This document shows positions 27,285 to 36,410 of a stretch of 64,000 bases of DNA, one piece after another (position 1 is the stretch's first letter; every line of letters starts with the position of its first letter). Source of the stretch: Paraburkholderia sp. BL9I2N2 (GTDB lineage Bacteria; Pseudomonadota; Gammaproteobacteria; Burkholderiales; Burkholderiaceae). The notes under the pieces are model-generated. The model had not been told where the DNA came from. It was given only the letters and a program-made list of their open reading frames with translations, and ran no database searches. Position numbers and translations under genes: made by a program. The stretch covers positions 186,001 to 250,000 of the forward strand of contig NZ_SMGP01000002.1 of assembly GCF_004339745.1 (NCBI RefSeq). The letters are read 5' to 3'.

Positions 27285-27752
27285 ATGAATCAGTTGACCG
27301 AGCGCTATTTAGAGGATTTTGCGGTGGGGCAGGCGTTCGGGTCAGGACGGCTGCGTATCGACCGGGAACGGGCCATCGAGTTCGCTGCCGAGTTCGATCC
27401 GCAGCCTTTTCACCTCGATGAGGCGGCGGCCCGCCGCTCGATTTTCGGTGGACTGGCCGCCAGCGGTTGGCACACCGCTGCTCTGACGATGCGCTTGCTA
27501 GTAGAGACCGAACTCAAGCCGGCCGGCGGCTTCATCGGCGCTGGACTCGATGAGTGCCGCTGGCCCCGGCCAGTGCGCCCCGGTGACGAGTTGCGCGTCG
27601 AGTGCGAGGTGATCGAGGTGCGACCGTCGAAGTCGCGTCCGGAGCAGGGCCTGATCAAGCTGCGGACGACCACCCTGAACCAGGACGACGAGGCCGTGCT
27701 GATGTATGTCGTGAATATGGTCGTGCCGCGCCGGAAACAACCTTCGTGTTGA
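27285..27752 (+). CDS. MaoC-like hotdog-fold dehydratase
   Basis: The 155-aa protein has the MaoC hydratase motif (EFDPQPFHLDEAAARRSIFGG, Asp/His pair at about residues 37-43). It probably hydrates or dehydrates a CoA ester. Expression is likely controlled by the TetR operators upstream. Confidence 0.85.
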   Translation: MNQLTERYLEDFAVGQAFGSGRLRIDRERAIEFAAEFDPQPFHLDEAAARRSIFGGLAASGWHTAALTMRLLVETELKPAGGFIGAGLDECRWPRPVRPGDELRVECEVIEVRPSKSRPEQGLIKLRTTTLNQDDEAVLMYVVNMVVPRRKQPSC

Positions 27753-27904
27753 TGCCGCCAAGCGGGATCACCGGAGAAGAATGCTCATAATGGAAATTTC
27801 GGATCCCGAACCGAATGCGCCGAATCCGAACGGGCCCTGGCGTTCGCGGCAACGTATCCGACGGTGTCGCCACAAGCGCCAACCGTCTTGGGATGGAGGT
27901 GAAT

Positions 27905-28783
27905 ATGGACATCGGTTTCATCGGCTTGGGCGTCATGGGACAGCCCATGGCGCTCAATCTGGCCCGCGCGGGCACACAACTCGTTGTCTGGAATCGCTCC
28001 GCTGACAGGAACGAGACTTTGCGAGCGGCGGGCGCAACGGTCGCGACGAATCCGGCCGAGATATTTAAACAGACGCGCACGGTATTCCTGATGCTGGTCG
28101 ATGGCGACGCAGTCGACACCGTGCTCGGCCGCGGCACATCGCAGTTCAGTGCGAACGTTGCGCATCACACGATCGTTCACATGGGGACGACTTCGCCCGA
28201 CTACTCGCGCGGACTCGAAAGCGACATTCGCAACGCCGGTGGCAGCTACGTGGAAGCGCCCGTCTCGGGCTCGCGTAAGCCCGCCGAGGCGGGCCAGCTT
28301 GTAGCGATGCTGGCGGGCGAAGACGCGGCCGTCGAAAGCGTCCGCCCTCTGCTCGAGCCAATGTGCCATCAGACGGTTGTGTGCGGCCCGGTTCCGAATG
28401 GGCTTCTCATGAAGCTTGCGGTGAACCTGTTTCTGATGACCACGGTCGCCGGCCTTGCGGAAGCGGCTCATTTTGCCGAACGGCATGGTCTGGACATGCA
28501 GCAGTTTCGCGCCATCTTGGACGCCGGTCAGATGGCGAGCGACATCTCACGCGTGAAGATTCTCAAACTGGTGATGCGTGACTTCGATGTTCAGGGGTCG
28601 ATCACCAATGTGCTGACGGTCAATCGATTGATTGCGGAGGCGGCCAGGGAAGCCGGGGTCGCGTCGCCGCTATTGGATGTCTGCCATGCACTATTCGGCG
28701 AGGCGCTGGCGTTGGGGCACGGACAGTCCGACATCGCGGCCGTTGTCCACGCACTCGAGGCAAGAACCGACTCCAGCAAATGA
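27905..28783 (+). CDS. NAD-binding beta-hydroxyacid dehydrogenase (3-hydroxyisobutyrate dehydrogenase family)
   Basis: The 292-aa protein begins with the Rossmann motif IGFIGLGVMGQPMALNLARA. It contains the substrate signature EAPVSGSRKPAEAGQL and the catalytic Lys (LLMKLAVNLF, about residue 170). ATG 27905 follows GGAGGT; a longer in-frame start at 27815 is not supported. It lies in one unit with the MaoC gene and convergent to tetR, which starts 10 bp after its end. Confidence 0.85.
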   Translation: MDIGFIGLGVMGQPMALNLARAGTQLVVWNRSADRNETLRAAGATVATNPAEIFKQTRTVFLMLVDGDAVDTVLGRGTSQFSANVAHHTIVHMGTTSPDYSRGLESDIRNAGGSYVEAPVSGSRKPAEAGQLVAMLAGEDAAVESVRPLLEPMCHQTVVCGPVPNGLLMKLAVNLFLMTTVAGLAEAAHFAERHGLDMQQFRAILDAGQMASDISRVKILKLVMRDFDVQGSITNVLTVNRLIAEAAREAGVASPLLDVCHALFGEALALGHGQSDIAAVVHALEARTDSSK

Positions 28784-28793
28784 TCGCCTTCGA

Positions 28794-29396
28794 CTAGACC
28801 AATAACTTCGTGGCGGCATCAATGAGGTCGCCCCGCAGATCACCCGACTCCGCTATCAAGCCGGTGACATATGCGCCGTTAATGAGGAGCGCTATCTGAG
28901 ACGCGGTACGGTTGGGATCATCAACGCCCAGCCTGATCGCGATCGTTGCGAGCCGCGCCCGCATTTCGTCCTTATTGTCTCTAGCGATAACCCGGCCAGG
29001 ATGGCTGTCGTCGGGAAACTCCGCCACCAGGTTAAGAAAGGGGCAGCCACGAAAGGCGGGGTGCGCAATCCGCTTCGCGATTCCAGATAGCAGCGCGTCC
29101 AGCAAAGCGCGCGGGTCCTCAGCATGCTTCTTTTCAACGTCGTCCCACCACGCCCAGAACAACCGATCCTTCTCCGCTGCGAAAGCAGAGATCAAAGCGT
29201 CCTTGGAGTCGAACACGCGATAGAGGCTCGTCTTCGACACTCCGGATTGCTCGACGACCGTGTCGACGCCGATGGCACGGATGCCCTCGCGGTAGAACAG
29301 ATCGCTTGCCGTCGCGAGGATACGCTCCCGTGCGCTTACTTCGCCCTTTGGCGGGGCTCCCCTGCGGGGTCGGGCTCCTGCCTTCATATTCGCCAT
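28794..29396 (-). CDS. TetR-family repressor
   Basis: The 200-aa protein has an N-terminal HTH (RERILATASDLFYREGIRAI ... SGVSKTSLYRVF) and a TetR C-terminal ligand domain with HPAFRGCPFLNL. It is divergent from the MDR oxidoreductase gene, and the operators between them recur before the MaoC gene. It should repress both transcripts and itself; the inducer is unknown, possibly a reactive aldehyde or quinone given the target enzymes. Confidence 0.9.
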   Translation of the reverse strand: MANMKAGARPRRGAPPKGEVSARERILATASDLFYREGIRAIGVDTVVEQSGVSKTSLYRVFDSKDALISAFAAEKDRLFWAWWDDVEKKHAEDPRALLDALLSGIAKRIAHPAFRGCPFLNLVAEFPDDSHPGRVIARDNKDEMRARLATIAIRLGVDDPNRTASQIALLINGAYVTGLIAESGDLRGDLIDAATKLLV

Positions 29397-29419
29397 CTCC
29401 TTTCATTCGGATTTTCTGG

Positions 29420-29475
29420 TTGACAAAGTAACAGATCGGTACCTACTATGAAAGTTACGTACAGGTCGGTTACTT
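29420..29475 (+). promoter_or_regulatory. TetR operator/promoter between tetR and the MDR gene
   Basis: TTGACA (29420-29425) - 18 bp - TACTAT (29444-29449). Two operator-like dyads, ACAGATCGGT (29431-29440) and ACAGGTCGGT (29461-29470), start exactly 30 bp apart, as they do at 27118 and 27148. One lies between -35 and -10, the other just downstream, a classical repression geometry. Confidence 0.8.
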
Positions 29476-29489
29476 TATAGGATACGCCA

Positions 29490-30458
29490 ATGCGTGTGAT
29501 CGAAGCGGAAACCTTTTCGGGCTATCACGGGTTGCGGCAGATCGAATCACCCAGGCCGCAACCGGCGAAGGGCAGGGTGCTGGTTCGCGTGAGGGCCGCT
29601 GGCGTCACGCCGCTCGAATACACGCTCCTGTCGGGTGGACACCCACGCGCCAAGGCGCCGCTGGTGCTCGGCAACGAGGGCGTCGGCGTTATCGAGGACG
29701 CAGGCGACTCGGGGTTCGAGGTAGGAAGCCGCGTAATGTTCACGGGACCCTATGGCGTTGCTGAGAATGGCACGTGGCAGGAATGGCTGCTGGTGAGGCC
29801 GGAACATCTGGCGTTGGCTGACGCGATCGGGGATGTCGTCGCGACCAGCATTCCGGTGGCCTATCTGACGGCACAGATCAGCCTCACCGACGCCGGGTTC
29901 AAGCCGGGCATGACTGTGCTGGCTCCTGGAATCGGCGGGTCGGTCGGCAACGCGACCTATCAGCTCGCGCGGGTACAGGGCGCCGGCAAGGTGATCTCTA
30001 CGGCTGGCAGCGCGGCGAAAGCCGCGAGGGCACGCGAACTTGGCTTCGAGAATGTGATTGACCTCACCGAGGAAGGTCTCGCCGACGGTGTTCGTCGGAT
30101 AACGGCCGGCAAGGGCGTCGATATCGTCATCGAGAGCATCGGTGGCACTGTGACGAGTGAGGCGCTGAGCAGCCTGAGTCGCGACGGTGTCCTGATCACG
30201 ATGGGCTACTCCGCTGGCCGCAGAACCACCATCGATGTCACGGACCTCATCTGGAAGGGCGCGCGGATGGCCGGCTTCTCCCTGTTCGCCCAGTCACCGG
30301 CGACGATCGCCACCGCGTGGCAGCACATCATCCCGTTGATCGTAAGCGGATCAGTCAAACCGATCGTCGAGCGGGTCTACCCCCTCGCTGATGCGGGCGA
30401 AGCCCCGCGTCACCTGATAGAGGATCGGCCATTTGGAAAAGTCATTTTAACGATGTGA
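29490..30458 (+). CDS. MDR-family zinc-independent quinone oxidoreductase-like protein
   Basis: The 322-aa protein has a GroES-like N-domain (VRAAGVTPLEYTLLSGG) and a Rossmann domain (APGIGGSVGNATYQLA). It lacks the zinc-binding Cys/His set. It probably reduces quinones or enals with NAD(P)H. The start is 41 bp after the -10 box of the operator/promoter above. Confidence 0.85.
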   Translation: MRVIEAETFSGYHGLRQIESPRPQPAKGRVLVRVRAAGVTPLEYTLLSGGHPRAKAPLVLGNEGVGVIEDAGDSGFEVGSRVMFTGPYGVAENGTWQEWLLVRPEHLALADAIGDVVATSIPVAYLTAQISLTDAGFKPGMTVLAPGIGGSVGNATYQLARVQGAGKVISTAGSAAKAARARELGFENVIDLTEEGLADGVRRITAGKGVDIVIESIGGTVTSEALSSLSRDGVLITMGYSAGRRTTIDVTDLIWKGARMAGFSLFAQSPATIATAWQHIIPLIVSGSVKPIVERVYPLADAGEAPRHLIEDRPFGKVILTM

Positions 30459-30637
30459 CCGGCATCGCCAGCGATATTCACAGCTCCCACGCGCACCTAT
30501 TCCATTCGTGCGACGGGGAGGCGTTCCAGTTCGAGGTCTAGCCGCCGGACAGCCAAGGAGATGATCGACTGGCTGGCAGTTGACCGCTAGCCCAGAGGTG
30601 TTGTCAAACGGAATCAGCAATCAATGGAGTAGTCGTT

Positions 30638-31369
30638 ATGGATAAGTTGCAGGGAAAGGTGGCCGTCATCACTGGCGGCTCGTCGGGGATAGGCCTCGCC
30701 GCCGCGAAGCTCTTCGTCGCCGAGGGCGCCTACGTGTTCATTACCGGCCGTCGCCAGAAGGAGCTCGACGAAGCCGTGAGGGCCATCGGAGGCAATGTGA
30801 CTGGCATCCATGGAGACGTCACCAATCTGGATGATCTTGACCGTCTCTACGAGAGCGTCGACGCAACAGGGCGAAGAATCGACATCGTCTTTGCCAACGC
30901 CGGCATCGCTGAGTTTGCCGCGTTGGGCAATATCACCGAAGCGCATTTCGACAAACTGTTCAATACCAATGTGAAGGGAGTGCTTTTCACCGTCCAAAAG
31001 GCTCTGCCTCTCCTGAATGACGGCGGATCGATCATTCTCACGGGCTCCGTCGCGAGCGCCAAAGGGACGCCCGCCTTCTGGGTCTACGGCGCGACCAAGG
31101 CCGCCATCCGCAATTTCGTACGCGGCTGGACTGTGGAGTTGAAGGATCGTCGCATCCGTTCCAACGTCCTTAGTCCGGGGCCAATTGATACCCCGGTCAT
31201 TGGTCAGCAGCCTCCGGACGCCATTGCGAGAATTCTATCTACCATCCCGATGGGACGCATGGGGGAGGCCGACGAAGTTGCTAAAGCTGCTCTGTTTCTC
31301 GCTTCGGATGACTCGAGTTTCGTCACGGGCATCGAACTCTTCGTGGACGGGGGCAGGGCTCAGATCTGA
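30638..31369 (+). CDS. short-chain dehydrogenase/reductase
   Basis: A complete 243-aa classical SDR with the cofactor motif TGGSSGIG (about residues 12-19), NAG (about 88), Ser in LTGSVAS (about 137), YGATK (Tyr/Lys active site, about 149-153), and SPGPIDTP. The substrate is unknown. It lies 180 bp after the MDR gene, likely its own transcript. ATG 30638 has GGAG upstream. Confidence 0.9.
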   Translation: MDKLQGKVAVITGGSSGIGLAAAKLFVAEGAYVFITGRRQKELDEAVRAIGGNVTGIHGDVTNLDDLDRLYESVDATGRRIDIVFANAGIAEFAALGNITEAHFDKLFNTNVKGVLFTVQKALPLLNDGGSIILTGSVASAKGTPAFWVYGATKAAIRNFVRGWTVELKDRRIRSNVLSPGPIDTPVIGQQPPDAIARILSTIPMGRMGEADEVAKAALFLASDDSSFVTGIELFVDGGRAQI

Positions 31370-31565
31370 CATCGATCGATTTGCTTCGCCGCCTTGTTCG
31401 CACGTCGAAAACCGAAGAATCGACGTGTTACGCGAAGCTCCGAATATCGTAACTACAACGCGCGCCTTCCCCAAATGGATTGGCTGACATTCCGCAACCC
31501 GGTGCCCTATGAGGCATGCCCGGACGCCGCGTCAATTAGGCGTCCATCGAAGATGGAGTTTCATC

Positions 31566-32534
31566 ATGAAAGGTATTGTGCTCACCGCATATGGCGACCC
31601 TGCAACGGGACTTGAATTCCGTGAGTTGCCCGAACCCGCCAGTCCGGGCGCGGGCCAGGTGATGGTCGCGGTCGACTACGCTCCTATCAACTTCAGCGAC
31701 ATTCTCGTCGCGCGGGGCTTGTATCCGCTACATCCGGAATTGCCATCCGTGATCGGCAACGAAGGTGCGGGGCGTGTGCTGGAAGTTGGCGCCGGGGTCA
31801 GCAACGTCAGGGTCGGCGATCGCGTCACTCTGCCGATGGGCAGCTTCACCTGGCGCGAGCGGATTGTCGTCAACGTGGACGGCATAGTCGCGCTTCCCGC
31901 CGCCGCCGACGCCAGCCAGTTGGCGATGCTTACTATCAACCCGCCCACCGCGCACCTGCTGCTCGAAACATATGTGCACCTTGGGTCGGATGACTGGATT
32001 GCAATCAACGCCGCCAACTCGGCCATAGCGCGCTGGATAGTCGGCTTCGCCAGGCAAAAAGGTGTCAGGACTCTCGGACTCGTGCGCCGCGCTGGGGCTA
32101 TGAGTGCCGCGCAAGAAGCGGGATGCGACCTGGTCTTGCTGGACGATGATGACGCGCCGACGAAGATGACTGAGACGCTGGCCGGAAAACGCGTGCGGCT
32201 TGCGTTGGATGCTGTCAGCGGGGAAGCTGCTGGCCGTCTGGCGAAGCTGCTGGGCCCTCGCGGCACGCTGGTGTCGTATGCTGCACCAAGCTTTGCAGCT
32301 ATAGCGGTTAGCCCTTTCGACGTCATCTTCAATGACCTGACTATTCGTGGCTTTTCTTTGGGCAATCCGGACTTCGCCGGACAGATTCCCGGCGCCATCA
32401 TGCAGGCGTCAAAGATGGTGGCGGCAGGCGAAGTTGCAATTCCAGTGGCCGCGACATATCGGCTGGAGGAAATCGGCGCCGCAATCTCCCATCAGATGCG
32501 AGGCGGAAAAGTTCTTCTGAAAGTCGGCGACTAG
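31566..32534 (+). CDS. MDR-family oxidoreductase (enoyl reductase/quinone reductase type)
   Basis: The 322-aa protein has the MDR opening MKGIVLTAYGDP and the GNEGAGRV and VGDRVTLPMG segments. The Rossmann glycine motif is weak (NAANSAIARWIVGFA), as in trans-2-enoyl-CoA reductase/MECR-like members. ATG 31566 has GATGGAG upstream. The substrate is unknown. Confidence 0.85.
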   Translation: MKGIVLTAYGDPATGLEFRELPEPASPGAGQVMVAVDYAPINFSDILVARGLYPLHPELPSVIGNEGAGRVLEVGAGVSNVRVGDRVTLPMGSFTWRERIVVNVDGIVALPAAADASQLAMLTINPPTAHLLLETYVHLGSDDWIAINAANSAIARWIVGFARQKGVRTLGLVRRAGAMSAAQEAGCDLVLLDDDDAPTKMTETLAGKRVRLALDAVSGEAAGRLAKLLGPRGTLVSYAAPSFAAIAVSPFDVIFNDLTIRGFSLGNPDFAGQIPGAIMQASKMVAAGEVAIPVAATYRLEEIGAAISHQMRGGKVLLKVGD

Positions 32535-32766
32535 GTGCAGCACATCAGGCAATGGCCAACTGCGAGTGCGTGATATTTTGCCTTGGTCAACGCGTTGCAT
32601 CGCGGGCAACGCTGATGCAGCAGAAGCCGCAATTTTTAGCCACGGTCGCTGGGACGGTAGTCGGTCGCTGTCCGGCCACGAACGGTTCTTAGCGTCTGAT
32701 GTCGTCTTCAAATTGTCTCTGCCGCAGCCTTTTTAGACTCCAAGGGGCAAAGATCCGCTTAAATAA

Positions 32767-32798
32767 ACGAAAGCCCGGCACGCATGCCGGGCTTTCGT
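32767..32798 (-). terminator. Rho-independent terminator for the minus-strand reductase operon
   Basis: A perfect 14-bp stem (ACGAAAGCCCGGCA with TGCCGGGCTTTCGT) encloses the loop CGCA. On the minus strand it is followed by TTTATTT. It lies 125 bp downstream of the stop of the fusion reductase gene. Confidence 0.85.
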
Positions 32799-32924
32799 CA
32801 ATCGGACTTGCGCATCCGCATTGTCTGGCGGCTCATGCGCAAGCGGCCCCTCAAGAGCCACGCAGGGTGGTCTTGAGCGGCCGGCAAATCAGGACTATTG
32901 CAAGTACTTCGGCATCGCATCCAT

Positions 32925-34532
32925 CTATAGATCCAGCGTCAGATTCGCGCCGGTCGCACGCGAAACGCAGATACACATCAGTTCTTCATCATTACGCTGT
33001 TCGCTCGACAGCACGTCGTCGCGATGATCCGGGCTACCACTAGTCACCTTAACCGCGCACGTGCCGCACTGACCCGTGCGGCATGACGCAGGTGCGTCGA
33101 TGCCCGCGGCGTGAACGGCATCCAGAACAGTTTGATCCGCCGCTACTTCAATGACTTTCCCGCTCCTCGCGAGCGTCACTGTGAGTGGGTGATTCTCTGT
33201 CGCGCTAACAGTACTCGTAAAACGCTCGAAACGGATGCGCTTTTCATCAACGCCGGCAATGCGGCCGCCGTTGCGAACAGCATCGATCAGGCGCGCCGGT
33301 CCGCAGACACAAAAGAGCGTGTCGCGCGGCGCCGCGCCAATCAATGCGGTGGGATCAATACGCGTACCTTCATCAGCCGGATAGACGACGAGGCGCCCTC
33401 CGAATTGTGCTTCGAGTTCTTCGAGGAATGGAGCCTCGCTGCGCGACCTGACCGCGTAGTGCAACTCGAAAGGCTGGCCTCGCGCAGACAACGCATGCAT
33501 CATCGCCTTGATCGGCGTAATCCCGATACCGCCTGCGATCAATATCGTGCGAGGCGCATGGTCGTCGAGACGGAAGTGGTTTTCCGGCAATCCGCAATGA
33601 AGCGTCAGACCCAGCCGGAACGCGTCATGCACGCTTGTCGAACCGCCGCTGCCGGCGTCCTCGCGCAGCACCGCGATTTCATAGACGTTGCGGTGTCCCG
33701 GATCCGAAGCTATCGAATAACGGCGCGTGCCTGCAGTGCCATCGGCAAGCCTCACCGGCACCTCCAGGTGCGCACCCGCGCTGATTTCGGGCAAGGCCGC
33801 GCCGACGATATCGCGCAGTTCATACGCGCGCACGCGTGCCGTCAATTGACGCATGCCGGTGATCTTGAGCGTGAGCGGGCCATCGCCGAACTGGTCAGGT
33901 TGACGCTGCGCCGACGCCTCGGCCGACACTTGCGCCAGTTGTTCTTTCATGTGGCGCAACCGCGCGTGAACTGGCGCGACCATGCGGGTTATCTCCGCTT
34001 CAGTAAAGCGCGGCGTGATGTGTTGCGGACAGTTCCAGTCGAATCCTTCGATGCTAATCACAATGACCCGTTCGACGCGGCCGTCGTAGCCCGGCGTGCG
34101 CACGTGCTCGACAAGCTCGGGATCGTCCGCGATCTCGACGGTATGCGCGCGGCCCAGAAGCTTCAGGCGCCGCTGGTTCGCGTAGTCCATCACGATCATC
34201 GCGATACGGTCGTCTTTCTTCAGATTGCCGACGCTGATGTACTGGACGTTGCCGACGAAGTCGGTAAAGCCCAGCGTCCTGTCGTCGATGACTTTCAGAA
34301 AACCGGTCGGCCCGCCGCGATGCTGCAAATAGGGCCAGCCGGTTTCGCTGACGGTGGCCTGATAGAAGTGGTCGGCGGCCTTGATGAAGTCGATCTCGCG
34401 GCGGCCCAGGCGATCTCCGCGGTCCGACGTCCGGTCCAGATGCGCATACTGTTCCCGGCTCCCCATCAGGGTCTGGATTTCGCGCACCTGGGCGGTAAAT
34501 GCGATATCGGAAAAAGCACGTCCCATGGTCAA
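32925..34532 (-). CDS. fusion of PNPOx-like FMN domain with phthalate-dioxygenase-type reductase (FNR + [2Fe-2S])
   Basis: The 535-aa protein has three parts. Residues about 1-200 are a pyridoxamine-phosphate-oxidase-like FMN-binding split barrel. Residues about 225-440 are a ferredoxin-reductase domain with RRYSIASDP (flavin) and AGGIGITPIKAM (NAD). Residues about 450-535 are a plant-type ferredoxin (CRTGQCGTC and a distal Cys in MCICVS). All four cluster cysteines are present. The redox partner is not evident. It is co-directional with the AhpD-like gene 55 bp upstream. Confidence 0.85.
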   Translation of the reverse strand: MTMGRAFSDIAFTAQVREIQTLMGSREQYAHLDRTSDRGDRLGRREIDFIKAADHFYQATVSETGWPYLQHRGGPTGFLKVIDDRTLGFTDFVGNVQYISVGNLKKDDRIAMIVMDYANQRRLKLLGRAHTVEIADDPELVEHVRTPGYDGRVERVIVISIEGFDWNCPQHITPRFTEAEITRMVAPVHARLRHMKEQLAQVSAEASAQRQPDQFGDGPLTLKITGMRQLTARVRAYELRDIVGAALPEISAGAHLEVPVRLADGTAGTRRYSIASDPGHRNVYEIAVLREDAGSGGSTSVHDAFRLGLTLHCGLPENHFRLDDHAPRTILIAGGIGITPIKAMMHALSARGQPFELHYAVRSRSEAPFLEELEAQFGGRLVVYPADEGTRIDPTALIGAAPRDTLFCVCGPARLIDAVRNGGRIAGVDEKRIRFERFTSTVSATENHPLTVTLARSGKVIEVAADQTVLDAVHAAGIDAPASCRTGQCGTCAVKVTSGSPDHRDDVLSSEQRNDEELMCICVSRATGANLTLDL

Positions 34533-34587
34533 TTTCTCGTTGTCGAGTCAGGCAATCACGTGATCAAGTCTTCGGCACGCCGGCGCC

Positions 34588-35133
34588 TCAGGCGGCCAGC
34601 TTCAGGCTGACCTTCGGGAAATCGATATCGACCTGGCTCGCCTTGCCCAGCACGTTGGTCAGGAAGTTCATGCCGACATGAGTGATGATTTCGACGATAT
34701 CGGAGTCGCTGTAGCCGGCACTGCGCACCTCGGCGAGTTCGAGCGTGCTGATTTCGCCTTTGTTTTCCATCAGGCTGCGCGCGAATTTCACGGCAACCGC
34801 GGCTTGTTCATCTTCACTGGTGCCATTGCGGGCCGCCGCGACTTCTTCCGCGGACAGGCCGGTTTTACGGCCAATGGCGGTATGCGCGGAGACGCAGTAT
34901 TCGCAGCCGTTCTGTTGCGCGAGGGTCAGCGCGATCCGTTCGCGCGTCAATGCGTCCAGGGTGCCGGCGTTCGCGACGCCGTGCAGCCCCAGAAAAGCGC
35001 GCAGCGCGACCGGAGAGTTGGCGAAGATCTTGAGGAAGTTGGGAACCATGCCCAGTTGGGCGTGGATGGCGTCCAGCAGGGCTTGCTGTTCTTCGTTGGC
35101 GTTGGTGTTGTCAACGGTGGTAATGCGGCTCAT
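34588..35133 (-). CDS. carboxymuconolactone decarboxylase/AhpD-like peroxidase-family protein
   Basis: The 181-aa protein has the redox motif CEYCVSAH (about residues 77-84), the Cys-x-x-Cys-x3-His of AhpD-like disulfide reductases. It probably scavenges peroxides or acts as a thiol reductant. It forms an operon with the fusion reductase and is divergent from the LysR gene. Confidence 0.85.
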   Translation of the reverse strand: MSRITTVDNTNANEEQQALLDAIHAQLGMVPNFLKIFANSPVALRAFLGLHGVANAGTLDALTRERIALTLAQQNGCEYCVSAHTAIGRKTGLSAEEVAAARNGTSEDEQAAVAVKFARSLMENKGEISTLELAEVRSAGYSDSDIVEIITHVGMNFLTNVLGKASQVDIDFPKVSLKLAA

Positions 35134-35269
35134 GGTGATTCCCAGATTGAATTGAAGGGGTACCGCTGCGGCAACTGCCGTTTTGAGCGGACGACCTCAG
35201 TCTGGTTGATTCCCGCCATAATAGGAATCGTTGCCACCAGGAATGGATTGTTACCAGACGGGGAATAAC

Positions 35270-36196
35270 GTGGATCGACTCGAAGCAATGACCATCTTCG
35301 TTGCGGTGGTCGAGGAGGGCGGGTTCGCCGCCGCGGCGCGCAAGATGAAGATTTCGCCGCCGGTGGTCACGCGCGCGGTGAATAACCTGGAGGCCATGAT
35401 GGGCGTGCGGTTGCTTGCAAGGACCACGCGCATCGTCCGGTTGACCGAGGTCGGGGCGCGTTACGCGAACGATTGCCGGCGCGTGCTCGCCGATCTGGCG
35501 GAGTCGGAGGAGGCTGCGGCCGGCACGCATCGCTCGGTGCGCGGGCGGCTGGTTATTACTGCGCCGTCGCTGTTCGGGCGGATGTTCGTCACGCCGATCG
35601 TGACCGCTTATCTGCGCCGCTATCCCGACACGGAAGTCGAGTGCCGTTTTCTGGACCGGGTGGTCAACATGATGGACGAGGGGGTCGACGTCGCGATCCG
35701 AATCGGCCCGCTGCAGGACTCGAGCTATCAGGCGCCACCCGTGGGGCAGGTACGGCGGGTGGTCTGCGCGTCGCCTTTGTATCTGCGGCAGCACGGCACG
35801 CCGCTCACGCCGGCGGATCTGACGCAGCACGTGTTGATCTCGACGGCAGGCCTGACGCCGTCGCCGGACTGGCGGTTTGCCCATGCCGAGGAGCCGGCCG
35901 TCGTTCATGTGCGTCCGCGGCTGACGGTGTCGTCCAATGACGACGCGATCGTCGCGGCGCTCGATGGATTCGGCATCACGCGGCTGTTGTCGTACATGGT
36001 GGCGAAACATCTGGCGGCGGGGACGCTGGCGGAAGTGTTGCGCGAGCATGAAACCACCGTTGTGCCCATTCATGTCATGCAGCACGAAGGACGTCACGCA
36101 CCAGCGAAGGTTCGGGCGTTTCTGGACATGGCTACGGAAGCACTACGCGGCGACCCGGCTTTGACTTTGAAGAAGCACGGCAGGACAGGGCGCTAG
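35270..36196 (+). CDS. LysR-family transcriptional regulator
   Basis: A 308-aa LysR protein: HTH in the first 60 residues (LEAMTIFVAVVEEGGFAAAA, SPPVVTRAVNNLE) and an effector domain opening RGRLVITAPSLFGR. I chose GTG 35270 (the usual family opening VDRLEAM); an ATG at 35243 is possible. Being divergent from the ahpD-like/reductase operon with about 140 bp between, it likely controls that operon, perhaps in response to oxidants. Confidence 0.85.
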   Translation: MDRLEAMTIFVAVVEEGGFAAAARKMKISPPVVTRAVNNLEAMMGVRLLARTTRIVRLTEVGARYANDCRRVLADLAESEEAAAGTHRSVRGRLVITAPSLFGRMFVTPIVTAYLRRYPDTEVECRFLDRVVNMMDEGVDVAIRIGPLQDSSYQAPPVGQVRRVVCASPLYLRQHGTPLTPADLTQHVLISTAGLTPSPDWRFAHAEEPAVVHVRPRLTVSSNDDAIVAALDGFGITRLLSYMVAKHLAAGTLAEVLREHETTVVPIHVMQHEGRHAPAKVRAFLDMATEALRGDPALTLKKHGRTGR

Positions 36197-36410
36197 CTGG
36201 CGGGTTGCCACGGTAGCCGCGGGCGCTTGCCGCTTAGAGGTTTCATGACAGCAGGAGCTGTGGCTCAGCGATGCGGTGGATCGGCGTGGAATCTGCGCAA
36301 TCGGACGGTGGCCGCACGCGAAACCGCATCACACCTTGAGCGGGCAGAAGGCACGGCAAATCATTGCCAGTCGAGGGGCTGCGGCGCCGTACTACGTCAC
36401 GCTCGCTAAC

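Noticed and set aside
33111..34610. Long plus-strand open frame (499 codons) opposite the fusion reductase gene
   Set aside because: It is the antisense shadow of a clearly coding, high-GC gene; its composition (Arg/His/Ala-rich) has no family signature.
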